64,000 nt of DNA from Tupaia tana (GCA_026018925.1 JAKSZU010000008.1:10085626-10149625); one strand, 5' to 3'; positions 10,698 through 20,449 are shown, numbered from the stretch's first letter. Notes: a model not told the origin generated them from the sequence alone. Program-made: numbers and translations.

Positions 10698-10879
10698 GGG
10701 TCCAGCAGGTGGCATAGTGGTCAAGACACTGACCTCCCACATGGCTGACCCTGGTTCAAGTCCTGGATCTGGCGGCTTGCTTTCTCACTTTCTCTCTCTC
10801 TTTCTGCCTTTCACTGGTCAAATTGAAAAAAAAAAAAATAACAACAAATAAATAACATTAAATAAATAATTTTAAAAAA
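10698..10879 (+). repeat. tRNA-derived SINE, B type
   Basis: GGGTCCAGCAGGTGGCATAG, B box GGTTCAAGTCCTGG, GGTCAAATTGAAAAAAAA, then AATAAATAATTTTAAAA. It abuts the tail of the truncated A copy, and AAAGATA recurs beyond its 3' end (10886), so the two may share an insertion site. Confidence 0.88.
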
Positions 10880-11717
10880 AGAAGGAAAGATACATATGGA
10901 GAACAGGAGGAGGAAGTATTCGGGATGTATGAATACAGCCTGAGAATTGTTTTTGTTTCCAAACAATGAAGAGATGAACCAGCTTAGCTAGGATGCTGGT
11001 ACGTGAGAAGTTAGAAGCAGTGGAGCTGGGTGCAAGCACAACTCTGCCTGAAACTTTGTTCCTTACTCTAAGAGACATTTCACCAAAAACACCAACGGGA
11101 CATTGCAGGTGGATTAAACAGCACAAATACTTTGTATCCTATTATTATTTATCACAAGCCTTTAGCCAGGATTGCAAAGATTCACTGGTAATGGATCATC
11201 GGGAAAGTCGTGACGTATTTTTCTGTTTTTCTATGCAAAAATGTGTCATGACTTTCCTGACGACCCATCAGATACTTTAATTTGGAGTCAATATAGTTAG
11301 AGGTCACTTTGAAGAAAAGGGACGCTAAGGGGTGAATAACTCTACGAGATCCCTGACAGGTGTCAATCATCACCCAGCATCTTTCTATCCATAACTGCCA
11401 CTGGTCTTCAGCAGGAAACTGACTACAGGTCAATGAACATCATTGGTATGGACCATCCGTCGTGGCCCCTCCCACAACACAGTGAAAGACAGCTAGCTCT
11501 CAGAGCAGTGCTTGAGGCCCTGAAGGTCCTGAGAACGCTTGCTATGATTAATATTACAGTCATGGAAGACCCAGGTTCCTTCAGGGCGCCTGGTGTTTCC
11601 TTCCACTCTCCACTAGCAAGTGCAAAGCTGGAATCCCAGTGAACAGAATCTGACCAACAAGGAGAGGGCAAACCCGTGTACTAACCTTACTTCCCATGTG
11701 GGTGTGTAAGAGCATTT
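10880..11717. other. Unique interval with a near-perfect palindrome
   Basis: No gene recognised. Contains the inverted repeat at 11191-11265, listed separately. The frames here arise largely from that palindrome. Confidence 0.45.
11191..11265. repeat. Short inverted repeat (hairpin), MITE-like
   Basis: The left arm contains CATCGGGAAAGTCGTGACGT (11198-11217). The right arm, read in reverse complement, contains CGTCAGGAAAGTCATGACAC. The arms span about 30 bp each around a loop of roughly 14 bp, and the mismatches I see are transitions, as expected from CpG decay of an originally perfect palindrome. A tiny DNA-transposon derivative is likely; the family is unknown. Confidence 0.7.
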
Positions 11718-11733
11718 ATAAAGCTGGAACAGG

Positions 11734-12001
11734 GCTGGTGGCACCCACCCTTTGGCAAAAAATCTATGGAGGCTGGAGGATTGCAGCATTGAGTCTGTCT
11801 CTCTGTCTCTCTCAATGTGCACGATTTTGGGGACCAGCAGGTTGGCATGGTGGTTAAGGCTCAGGACACTCCCACGTGGCCGACCACGGTTCGAATCCTA
11901 GACCTGGTGTCTCCCTTTCTCACTTTCCCTCTATCTCTGGTCATATTAAAATAAATGAAGGAATAAATAAAATTAAAATAAATAATTAAAATAATAAATA
12001 A
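11734..12001 (+). repeat. Composite retroposed unit: unknown 5' part plus B-type SINE
   Basis: A 16-bp direct repeat ATAAAGCTGGAACAGG lies at 11718-11733 and 12002-12017. The enclosed 268 bp consist of about 96 bp with a GGCTGGTGGCACCCACCC start and a TCTCTCTGTCTCTCTC stretch, then a B-type SINE from 11830 (GGGACCAGCAGGTTGGCATG, tail AATAAATAATTAAAATAA). One TSD around both parts suggests joint mobilisation or later insertion into a SINE. Confidence 0.75.
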
Positions 12002-12659
12002 ATAAAGCTGGAACAGGAGCTTGACTGTGCAGTCAGGCGTCCTTTCAGCAAATCCTGGTTGGGCACCTGCTTTGAGCTGGAGAGGTCGGCCCGAAAGGGA
12101 CGAAATAACAGCCGCCGTCGCTGCAGGTGAGGCAGAGCGAGCTTTCCACTCCAGGCACTTCAGGTAGCCAGGCATCCTCACCTCCATTTTCCCGGAGGAA
12201 ATCGAGGCTTTGAGAAAGCGAGTACTTGCCACAGTACTCCATACCCGGCCTGCTAATGCTCTGGACCAACCGTGCACACCCCTAAGGCACTCCCTCTGCG
12301 TCCAGACCCTGAGTATCAACTCTCCAGAAGATCCCGAACGTTGGGAGAGGTCGGAGCGCGGCCGCGCGGCTCCCCTGAGAGCCCCGCTTCCTAACCCCTC
12401 GGGGAATAGGTCGGAAGACAGGAGGGGAGACGTGAGGCTCCCTGGGGGTGCCCACGACGCCAAGGCTCCTCCGGACGCTGCGGAGACCGCCCTCTGTCCC
12501 TGCAGGAGACGCCGGCCCGGGGCTCTCCGCTCTCCCAAGCTGCCCGCTGGGTTCCAGCTTCCTCCGCCTTCAAAGCCCCGCGCGACGGCCACACCAAACA
12601 CCCCAACCTTGGGCAGGGACCAAACGGTCACTTCCCCGCCCTCCGGGCGCAGTATGCAA

Positions 12660-12949
12660 ATCCGAGCACCAGGAAGTAGCTGGGACCTCTCGGCCGAGCC
12701 CAGCGGCAGGCAGTTCCTCTCCCGCCGCGCCCGGCCGCGCCGCCGCTTGCTCCCCGGCCGTGGCGCCCGCGGGCCCGTCGCCTGCAGCCTCCAGCCCTCG
12801 GCAGGCGAGGCGGCCGCGCCACGTCCGGCCCGAGCCCGCAGCCCCTCGCCGCGCGTCCTGGTTCCCGGCCCGCAGCCCCCACCCGCGCGGGCCCCTCGAG
12901 TCACGGTGGAGCTCCGTCGCCGTCGCCCCGCAACTTTCACCGCGAGAGG
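12660..12949 (+). other. Candidate first exon of an unidentified gene (5' splice donor at 12950)
   Basis: The sequence CGCGAGAGG|GTGAGTCC gives a near-consensus donor with intron starting at 12950, inside the CpG island and about 290 bp downstream of the octamer motif. The start is a guess. A plus-strand frame is open from 12210 to 12953, but its arginine- and proline-rich translation resembles no known protein, so the exon is more likely 5' UTR. A second weaker donor, CTCTGCG|GTGAGG, lies at 13071. I cannot name the gene. Confidence 0.45.
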
Positions 12950-13469
12950 GTGAGTCCCCCGCGCGAGCCGACCGGGCGGGCGGGGCGCGGTGGTGCCACC
13001 GGCTGGAACCCGGGACGCGGTGCCGCGGCAGCAGGGGTCGCTCTCCGGCCGCACCGGCCTGGCCTCTGCGGTGAGGACACCCAGATGCCTTCGGCCGGTA
13101 GGTGACCCGGACCGCTGGAGCGAGGACCCAGGAACAGGCGGCTCCGCAGGTGTCCCGGAGCCACGCAGGGGCGTGGTGGGAGGTGCGGAGGCGGGCGCTG
13201 CGCGGGTTCCTCCCGGCTGGGCCAGGCCGGCCGCTGTCCCCGTCCGAGCCACTCCCCGCGCGTCGCGGGGAAGCCCCTATCCAGGGGAGCACTGCGGGGA
13301 TCCTGCGGGGACTCCTGGGATTGCGCAATCTGGGCTCTGTGTCAGGCCCTGGGTCTCCAGAGGTGGGGTGGGGCTCGGCCCGGGCCTCTCCCAGGTCCGC
13401 GTACAGCCGCCCTCCGGTGGCCCCCGGCAGGGCCATGACGTCGAGGGGCTGCGGTGGAGGCTGGTGCTC

Positions 13470-13490
13470 ACCCTCCTGCGGAGCCGGGCG
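13470..13490 (-). other. Possible minus-strand splice donor in CpG island
   Basis: On the reverse strand CCGCAGGAGG|GTGAGCACC is a good donor. With the plus-strand donor it would allow a bidirectional promoter with two divergent first exons. This is only a motif match. Confidence 0.25.
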
Positions 13491-13530
13491 CCTCTCTGGC
13501 TGCTGGCTGCGAGGGTCGGGTGCCTCCCCG

Positions 13531-15056
13531 AGAGGAAGCGAGAGTTATTTTAAGAATGCAGGGGTTGCCTTTTCTTGGCATGGGGGAGGGCTCTGCTCAG
13601 TCCCCGCTGTCCTGCGTTATCTTGGCCCTAGGCTGAGTCTCCTTGCCTGCAATGTCCCTTCTGGTTGCTCGCCTGGCTTGTGGCTGCCTTCATTTCTTTG
13701 TAAATGAAGAGAGAGATAGAGATAGGTAGAGAGAGAGAGAGAGAATGAATGACCCTAAATCCACCCAACTTTGCTACCTCATAAACCCGAGTTCGAGCTC
13801 TGGTCTTGGAATCCCCTCGCTGTGTACTAAGAGAGCTGTTTATTAATCCTACCGGTTTTCTGTCTCTGAAAGGCCATGTCTACTTCATGGGCTATGGAGT
13901 GCACTAAAGCTCCCAGTACCTACTGGCCGTTCCCATAACAGCGCTGCTGCTGTTATTTATTGCAACTAATTCTATTTCTAAAGTTGAGGCCTCTTGGTTC
14001 TTTGCAATTTGGTGATTTTACACCCAAGACTGCACGTCTGGTTGAGCCCGCTGACTTTCCTAGTGAATCTGTGTCACTAGTAAGAGCAGATGAGGGACCT
14101 GCCGGAGGACGAGCCTGGTCTGCCCCTGGCTGCTGGGGGATGCTCTCTGTCCAGCCAGGACCTCCTGCAGGTGCAGAGGAGAAGGCTGACAGAGTCCAGG
14201 AGTCCTTCCTAAATAAGGGGGGATGGGGCCAGTTCCTCCGTTCCCCCTCTCCTTAGGAGAAAGGAAGGAAGCTGAGGTTTGGGGAAATTTAGGTAGATCA
14301 CAGGAGCCTCTGATGGCGGAGCCTGTTAGGGTCTAAATGGGGGGGGGGGGGGGGGTCTAATTCCTCTATGAAAGGAAGAAGGCAGCTGACATTGGGAAGA
14401 AAACCAGGAGGCGGGAAGCCTGAGTTCTGGTTTCTTCGCCGTTTTCCGGAGCTGTGATTTGGGATAGCACTTATGCCGCCAACATTTCCTTCACAGCAGC
14501 AACCAGGTTACGCTGTGGCTTGTCTGCAGGCATCACTACAATGGAAACTTCTGGTAAACAACGCTATCTTTCTGTGTCTGGCGCACAGTAGGGTGTTCAG
14601 TTGCAGTTGCTTAGAAGAAGGAGTAAGGGCCTCCTCTGACCCTGGCTGTGCAAAACAGTACAAACCGAGATAAAGAACAGGCCTAGTCCCTAGTCCCTAA
14701 GGTGTTTGAAGCCCACTACTTTCCTTACTGGTTCCTAAAATGGGGATGGATGGGCCCTGGTGACTGCAAAGTTATCCAGCACTGGTGTTCTAAAGGGGCA
14801 TCTCCACCTCAGACTGGCCACTGTGTCTGGAAGAGAGGGCTTGGTGTGGGCTGGTGCGATGGCTCCCTCCTGCAAAGGTAGTGGGCCCAGTGGGACCCTT
14901 TATCTTATCACTGGTGCTGCCAGAGGTGCGCGGAGACCTTGTAACATCCCTTCCACCTCCAATGGCTTCCTTTGCATGGAAAAGTGGTCCAGCACAGTTC
15001 TGTGAATCAATATTTTTCAAAGCCTTTTAGTTCTAGCTATATTCAGAAATAGATCA
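13531..15056. other. SINE-poor interval downstream of the CpG island
   Basis: No recognised gene. Contains a GA-rich stretch at about 13705-13745 next to a possible eroded B box (GAGTTCGAGCTC, about 13788), so perhaps an old SINE remnant, and a poly-G run at 14339-14355. Presumed proximal intron 1 if the 12950 donor is real. Confidence 0.4.
14339..14355 (+). repeat. Poly-G homopolymer run
   Basis: Seventeen consecutive G, flanked by GGTCTAAATG on the left and GTCTAATTCC on the right. Likely unstable, and able to form G-quadruplex structures. Confidence 0.95.
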
Positions 15057-15302
15057 CCAAGGGACCAGCAGTTAGCTTAATGGCTATGTCGCTGGACTCC
15101 CACGTAGTTGACTGCGGTTCAAGTCCCGGACCCGGTGGCTTAAACTCACGCCAGGCGTGTGTGTGTGCGTGCCCAAGATCCCGAGAGGAAAATGGAGGAG
15201 AAGGGATTGCGGTGTGGCCATCCCCCCTGGGGGTGATTTCTGGCTTCTGTCTGTCTGGCGAGTGCACACGCCCTATAGCTAAAACCTCTCCAAAAAAGAG
15301 AA
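15057..15302 (+). repeat. tRNA-derived SINE, A type, reference full-length copy
   Basis: Clean copy: head GGGACCAGCAGTTAGCTTAA, B box GGTTCAAGTCC, GGTGGCTTAAACTCACGCC, GAGAAGGGATTGCGGTGTGG, CCCCCCTGGGGGTGATTTC and end CCCTATAGCTAAAACCTCTC. A perfect TSD AGAAATAGATCA lies at 15045-15056 and 15303-15314. A and B boxes look functional by motif. Confidence 0.95.
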
Positions 15303-15314
15303 AGAAATAGATCA

Positions 15315-17017
15315 AACAAAATGTCTGAAAAACTTAACAAAATCAAACCATCGTCTATATTCACGGATCCATTTCGATTTTATGAAGAACACATCATGCA
15401 CACGCCCACAGCCTGGAATGTCGTTCCAGCTCCCTGGGACTGATAATCTCGGTGAGGCATGGTTAGTGTAACATCGAGGGGTCACCCCTGTCATTAGTCA
15501 GGACATTGATCAATGCTGTCACTGCAGCAGAGGCAGCTTTGGACTTCCCCTGGGTCTCCCGGGGATGAGGTTATGCTAACACTTGCCCAGGCCTCCAGAG
15601 CCTTCCTGAACTCTGATTCCATGTGATCCTCTCCTGGCCCCAAGAGAACAGTCAGGGACAGATACAGAAAAAGAGGTTCAGGGGCTTGTCCGAATTACAG
15701 GTCTGGTTCAGTGGCACCACCGGGCATGGGAGGCCTGTTTTCTGGCTTTTCCCACTTGTCCACCTGTGGACGTTTAGTAAACATTTTTTAGACAGAACTT
15801 GAGGTTAATTTTCTTTGATCTGTTGGTAATTGTCTGAACCAAGTGGCCGACCGGCTAGGACATAGGAGCAGATGGCCCTTTAAGTTGTCTACTGGAAAGA
15901 GTGCCTGCGTTTCAGCACGCTGGGGCGGGTGGGGGCCTCCAGTAACTGCTCAGGTGACACCTGTCCTGGCTGCTGTCCAGCACCTCCATCAGCCGTCGTG
16001 AGGGCTGTCAGGTGCGTATGGATCAAGACAGACATGTCCTAGTGACACTCCGCAGGACCCCCCCAGAAGTGCCCCCGCCACAGACGGGCCAGCTTCCTCG
16101 TGTGGTTGTGAACAGCGGGAGCCTCACTGGAGGTGAAAATATAAAGCCAAGGGACGAGGCGCCCAGGACACGCACTCAGATACAGGTCCCATGCTCTGAG
16201 CACCTGCTGTGTCCAACGCACCGTTCCCAGCCAGAGTTCCCGTGAGAGGTGTGCGGTGCCCCCTCTCTTGCAGGGCTGATGATGAAGAGGACAGGGAAGA
16301 GGAAGTTGTATATGTGTGTATTTGTTTTTCAGTCAGAAATACTGAAAGACTTCTTACAGCTGCCTTATTTCCTGACCCTTCAGTTGTGAAACTTGAGTTC
16401 ACTCCATCCTCATGTCTACAATTTATTTTGAGCAAGTTCCCATTTTGGGGAGACGGCTAATGAAGAAAATGACGTGGGAATCTGCCAGTTGAGAAATTCG
16501 AACCTTTGTAGCAGGGCAGTTTAAAAACTTGGACCTTTCCTTAGACATCTTGGGTTTAAGTCAGCGGGCAGGACTCTCAGTCATCTAGGAGAAACAGCAA
16601 GTTTCATTAATTGCTTGGAATGAGATGGTAACAAGATGAACCCATGTCCACAAGGGCAGGGCCTGGAATAGCTTTTGTGCTTTATTCTAGGGCTTTTGTA
16701 CCGCTTCTGTTCTGTATTTCGTTTCCCTTGTTACTGAATCAGCTGTCAGCATTCCTCATTTGCCACAGAGCTGCGGCTTCCAAGCTGTGTTTAAAGTCGG
16801 GAATAGTTTTCACTGACATAGAACTCGTGCAGAGTGTTATTTCAGTGTACTTTATTAACTTGGTCTCTTTCCTACCTCCTTCTCTGCCTCCCCAGGTCAA
16901 CTTTTCCCCCGCTGTCCTACAAAGCACAGCCTTCTTCGGACTAGGGAGTTACATGACAGGAGTTGATTATCTATGGAAAGAGGTTATCAGCTCGTCTCAT
17001 TATTGTAACTGTGGTTT
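15315..17017. other. Unique interval with an acceptor-like site
   Basis: Longest clearly unique stretch near the CpG island. A strong pyrimidine tract ending TCTCTGCCTCCCCAG (AG at 16894-16895) is followed by an open plus frame to 17021 reading VNFSPAVLQSTAFFGLGSYM. I recognise no family, and it runs into a SINE, so an exon here is only possible. Confidence 0.35.
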
Positions 17018-17181
17018 TTAAAATTATTTTATTTATTTATTATTATTCTTCAATGTGACCAGAGACAGACAGAGTGGGGGAGGGGGGGAGAAGGAGAAGG
17101 CGAGCCGCCAGATCTAGGACTTGAACCATGGTCGACCATGTGGGAGTCCAGCACCCCAAGCACCATGCCACCTGCCAGCCC
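17018..17181 (-). repeat. tRNA-derived SINE, B type
   Basis: Antisense: TTATTTATTTATTATTATTC tail, GTGACCAGAGACAGACAGAG, GGACTTGAACCATGGTCGAC and ACCTGCCAGCCC head. Flanks TGTAACTGTGGTTT and TGTAGCTGTGTTTA form an imperfect TSD. Confidence 0.88.
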
Positions 17182-17307
17182 TGTAGCTGTGTTTATAATG
17201 CTAAGATATCAAAATAAAATACACGAATTGAAATAAATTTACAGAAGCCATTTGAGTGGCATTTTTTCTAACATTCTGAGTTTTTTTTTTTTGTTTTTTT
17301 TTTTTTT

Positions 17308-17472
17308 AAGTTTATTTTTTCAGAGAAACAGAGACCCCAACAGGCCCTCCCGCTGTGATCTCCCCCAGTCTGAGCCAGCATGGGCACCCTCACTCGTGGA
17401 GGTCCTGCTCTGTGAACCCAGGGCCTCTCCCCGTGGGTCTCGTTGCACCAGCTCTGGGCCACGGACTGGCCC
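17308..17472 (-). repeat. tRNA-derived SINE, E type
   Basis: Antisense: TTTAAGTTTATTTTTTCAG, GAGACCCCAACAGGCCC, GTGAACCCAGGGCCTCTCC. The head end is eroded (GGACTGGCCC). Confidence 0.72.
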
Positions 17473-18239
17473 TTGCGTTGTGTTTTGTTGAGTGAAGACC
17501 ACTGGGAAGAGGTGCTCATCTGTGTAGCCAGGGAGGCCTTTCTGTCTGTCCGCCTCACAGTTGGCTTCAGTCAGGTGTCGCTTGTCTGCCTGCGCTCTTG
17601 TTCTGTGAGCTTCTAAAATCACTCCGGCTCCCCTCGATGGAAGCCAGGTGGTGCTGATCACAACTCGGGTCTCTGCAGTCCCCCCTTCCTCTCTGCTTTG
17701 CTGGGCGTCTGGTGGGAGCCCGGTGGCTTCTTCAGGCCCGCGCCAGGGTGCTGCTGAGGGCTGGCAGAGAGACGGAGGGCTGGAGGGCTGGTGCGTGCTC
17801 CTCCTGCTTCCTTCTGCCTCCAGCTGTGGCAGTGACGTGTTGGGTTTGGGCCTCCTGGGCCTCCACTCTTCCTGTAAATGTTACCCCCAGGGAGTGAGGG
17901 GAATGGAGAAGCCCTTCGCAGAGGCCCCAGGAGAGGGAAGACCACTTCTGCTTTCCATGGGGAGGCTGTGTCACGGAGAGTGGTACTGCAGCCCGAGGGA
18001 GGAGGCCCCAGGGAGGGAGGAGGTGGCAAGGAAGTGATACTTCCCCTGCTTGGGCCTGGGCCTGGCGAGGTCATTTGCCTGCAGCCCCACCTTCCTTACC
18101 CCAACTGCTCTTTCCCGGTTCTTTCTACCACCGTCTTCTCTGCCCATTGTCACTTGGTCCCTGAAAGAGAGCTGTGGAAGTGGAACGGGAGGGAGGCAGG
18201 GTGACTGCACTGTCCTCATGTAGAGTCCCTGGCGAAGCC

Positions 18240-18462
18240 CCGGGTGGCCACAGGCCACACTCGATTTGACAGCAACAGAAATCACACATTTTGATGTTGC
18301 ACATCATGGAAACAGTTACACAACACTGAGTAGATATTCTGAAATCTTGTAATGTGCAGGCACTATCTATAGTCATTTCTTAATCCTGACTATAATCATT
18401 CAGGGCAACTTTTAAAAAATGTAATGTATTTTTTCTAAATACTTTTTCTTTTTAGATTTTTT
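18240..18462. other. End of a ~990-bp unique interval (17473-18462)
   Basis: The interval 17473-18462 contains GC-rich sequence with short overlapping frames on both strands and no recognised gene or repeat. It becomes AT-rich toward the next SINE. Confidence 0.35.
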
Positions 18463-18647
18463 TTTAAAAAGAATTATTTATTTATTTATTTTCATTTATT
18501 ATTATTATTTTTTAATTTACCAGAGGAAGACAAGAGAGAGAAAGAGAAAGTGAGAAAGTGAGAAAGCAAGCTACCAGGTCTGGGACTCGAACCACGGTCA
18601 GCCATGTGGGAATTCAGTGCCTTTAAGCACCTCACCACCTGCGGCCC
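18463..18647 (-). repeat. tRNA-derived SINE, B type
   Basis: Antisense: AAAGAATTATTTATTTATTT tail (the complement of AATAAATAATTCTTT), TTTACCAGAGGAAGACAAGA, TCTGGGACTCGAACCACGG and ACCTGCGGCCC head. Confidence 0.9.
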
Positions 18648-18659
18648 TTGTTTTTATTT

Positions 18660-18938
18660 TTTTAATTTTTTTTTTTGCTGTAGGGTGTGCATTTGCCAGA
18701 GAGACAGAGAGAGAGAGGAGGGAAAGTGAGACATTACCTCAGGGAGGAGGGAGTGAGGTGAGGATGGTCACACTGCAGTCCTCTCTCCTCTACTCTCCTC
18801 TTGGGATTTTGGACATGAATGCACACATGCTGGGCATGATTTTCAAGCTGCCAGTCCGAGCGAGCGGGCTAGGACTTGAACTGTACAGTTGGTCATGTGG
18901 AATCTAGTGTCTTAACCTCCATGCCACCTGCTGGCTCC
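18660..18938 (-). repeat. tRNA-derived SINE, C type with small insertion
   Basis: Antisense: TTTTTTGCTGTAGGGTGTGC, GA-rich body, ACCTGCTGGCTCC head. Near the B box it carries extra bases (CCAGTCCGAGCGAGCGGGCT) that other copies lack. Confidence 0.85.
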
Positions 18939-18950
18939 TAATTTAATGTA

Positions 18951-19112
18951 TTTTTAAAGCTTTATTTCTTTCATGAGAGTGAGAGACCGAGAGAGAGGAA
19001 GACCAGCATCCTCACCAGGGTCTTACTCAGGCGCAGGTTTGTACAGGTCCTCCAGAAGGTCCCACCCACGGTCTTCCCGGAGGGTCCAGCACTGCTCTGG
19101 GCAGCCCTGAGT
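18951..19112 (-). repeat. tRNA-derived SINE, E type, diverged
   Basis: Antisense TTTTTAAAGCTTTATTTCTT, then GAGAGTGAGAGACCGAGAG and AGGGTCTTACTCAGG. The head is not clearly delimited. Confidence 0.6.
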
Positions 19113-19645
19113 GCTGCTTTGAAAACTACTTAAGCTACAGTCCCTTGCTAAATTCTTGGGTCGGAGCAGTGGCCGCCAAACGACCCTGACTACTACCTAT
19201 ATCAAGAAACGTATTTTACCTTGTGCATATATGTTTGTGTGTATCTGTGTGTGTGTGTGTATGTATACACATATGTGCCGAAAAAGAAAAGAAAAATTAG
19301 TGATAAAATGTGGAGACAGAGCACCTCCCGTGAGCTTGGTGGGGGAGCACATGCGGGGCAGCCTGAGGCGGGCAGCCGGGGAGCCCTGGCCCAGCGCAGA
19401 GCTCACAGAAGGGGGACCAGCGGGTCCACAAACCAGTCCAGGTGCAAGGTTTATTAAGTAAATACTGACTAGACTGCATCCATCTGTAATACCTTGTAGA
19501 TTACCTAAAAGATAGCGTTCAGTTATGCTTCTTAGTATGAAAAGATGTTTTTAAAAAGGTGGACACACACTGGTAGGTAACCTGAGGCCATTTCTGAAGT
19601 AAGATATCCATGTACGGGACTTGTCATCCATATACTCTGCATATG
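19113..19645. other. Unique interval with TG-rich patch
   Basis: Contains a short TG-rich tract at about 19235-19275 and otherwise nothing recognisable. Short frames on both strands are not supported as genes. Confidence 0.4.
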
Positions 19646-19660
19646 AAACAATTCTTTTTT

Positions 19661-19903
19661 TTTTCTTTTTTTGGAGAGGTTTTTGCTATAGGGTGCATGC
19701 ACTCGCCAGAAAGACAGAGAGAGACAGAGAGACAGAAAGCGAGAAATCACCCCCGAGGGGGGATGGACATGCTGCAATCCCTTCTCCTCCGTTCTCCTCT
19801 CGGGATCTTGGGCACGCATGCACACACGCCTGGTGTGAGATTAAGCCACCGGGTCGACTACATGGGAGTCCAGCAACATAGCCATTACGCCATCTGCTGG
19901 TCC
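19661..19903 (-). repeat. tRNA-derived SINE, A type, lacking its B box
   Basis: Antisense copy, clean overall, but the head reads CCACCGGGTCGACTACATGG: the usual CCGGGACTCGAACCGCGGTC between two GGTC repeats is gone, deleting the Pol III B box. AAACAATTCTTTTTT flanks it (19646-19660 and 19904-19918). The right flank is the tail of the next SINE. Confidence 0.92.
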
Positions 19904-19916
19904 CAAACAATTCTTT

Positions 19917-20168
19917 TTTTTAGACAGAGATTTTTGCTATAGTGTGTGTGCGCACGCTGGAGAGGCAAAGAGATAGAGAGACAGAAAGCGAGAAATCACC
20001 CCTGGGGGGATGGCCATGCTACAGTCCCTTCTCTATCCTTCTCTTGGGGTTTTGGGCACACATGCACACATGGCTGGCATGAGTTTGAAGCCACCAGGTC
20101 TGGAACTTGAACCATGGTTGGCCATGTGTGAGTCCAGTAATGTAACCATTACGCCATTTGCTGGTCCC
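19917..20168 (-). repeat. tRNA-derived SINE, A/C type
   Basis: Antisense: GAGATTTTTGCTATAGTGTG, CCACCAGGTCTGGAACTTG, head CATTTGCTGGTCCC. Its own target CATATKAAACAATTC is at about 19640 and 20172, so this is the older insertion and its left neighbour landed later in the same spot. Confidence 0.9.
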
Positions 20169-20241
20169 TTCCATATTAAACAATTCTATACTAAAGTGTG
20201 TAGTGATGAATGAATACTGATTTTTTTCTTTGGTACATCTT

Positions 20242-20449
20242 TATTTTAATTATTTTAGTTTATTTATTTAAGAGAGACAGAGAGACATGTACTCTCAACA
20301 GGGCCTTCACGCCACAGTCTACCCATGGCCTCAACCAGCCAGGATCACGGTGCACATGTGTGTGCCCAGTGGGACTTTTGGGGATACGAAATGGGAACCT
20401 TTCCCATGTGGGTCCAGTTGTATTACTGCTGTCCCAGTCCCTGGCTCTT
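20242..20449 (-). repeat. tRNA-derived SINE, E type with TSD
   Basis: Antisense: TTTAGTTTATTTATTTAAG, GAGACATGTACTCTCAACAG, head near CCAGTCCCTGGC. TSD GTACATCTT at 20233-20241 and 20450-20458 fixes the boundaries of this otherwise diverged family. Confidence 0.88.

Larger units (their letters stand above)
12330..13530. promoter_or_regulatory. CpG island, probable TATA-less promoter
   Basis: Dense CpG over roughly 1.2 kb, against strong CpG depletion elsewhere. Motifs seen: octamer ATGCAAAT (12654-12661), ETS core CCAGGAAGT (12669-12677), tandem GC boxes GGGCGGGCGGGGC (12974-12986), the full palindromic C/EBP site GATTGCGCAATC (13319-13330) and CRE-like TGACGTCG (13436-13443). No TATA box. 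Long open frames on both strands here reflect GC-rich codons and CpG content, not proven coding. SINEs stay out of the island. Confidence 0.85.

Noticed and set aside
12210-12953. 247-codon plus-strand frame ending at the splice donor
   Set aside because: Same GC-rich effect. The candidate exon is kept as a likely 5' UTR, not as coding.
11861-13252. 463-codon minus-strand open frame
   Set aside because: It starts in a SINE and runs across the CpG island. GC-rich DNA rarely contains stop codons, and the arginine-, glycine- and proline-rich translation has no recognisable domain. Overlapping long frames exist on both strands here.
15057-15302. tRNA gene
   Set aside because: The A and B boxes belong to the SINE head. 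The sequence cannot fold into a full cloverleaf with an acceptor stem, and the same head recurs across the window with SINE bodies attached.
16644-17021. Candidate terminal exon after TCTCTGCCTCCCCAG
   Set aside because: No family recognised, and the frame ends in a SINE. The pyrimidine tract alone is not enough.
19661-20168. CRISPR-like repeated units
   Set aside because: The repeats are dispersed SINEs with target duplications in eukaryotic DNA, not regularly spaced direct repeats.
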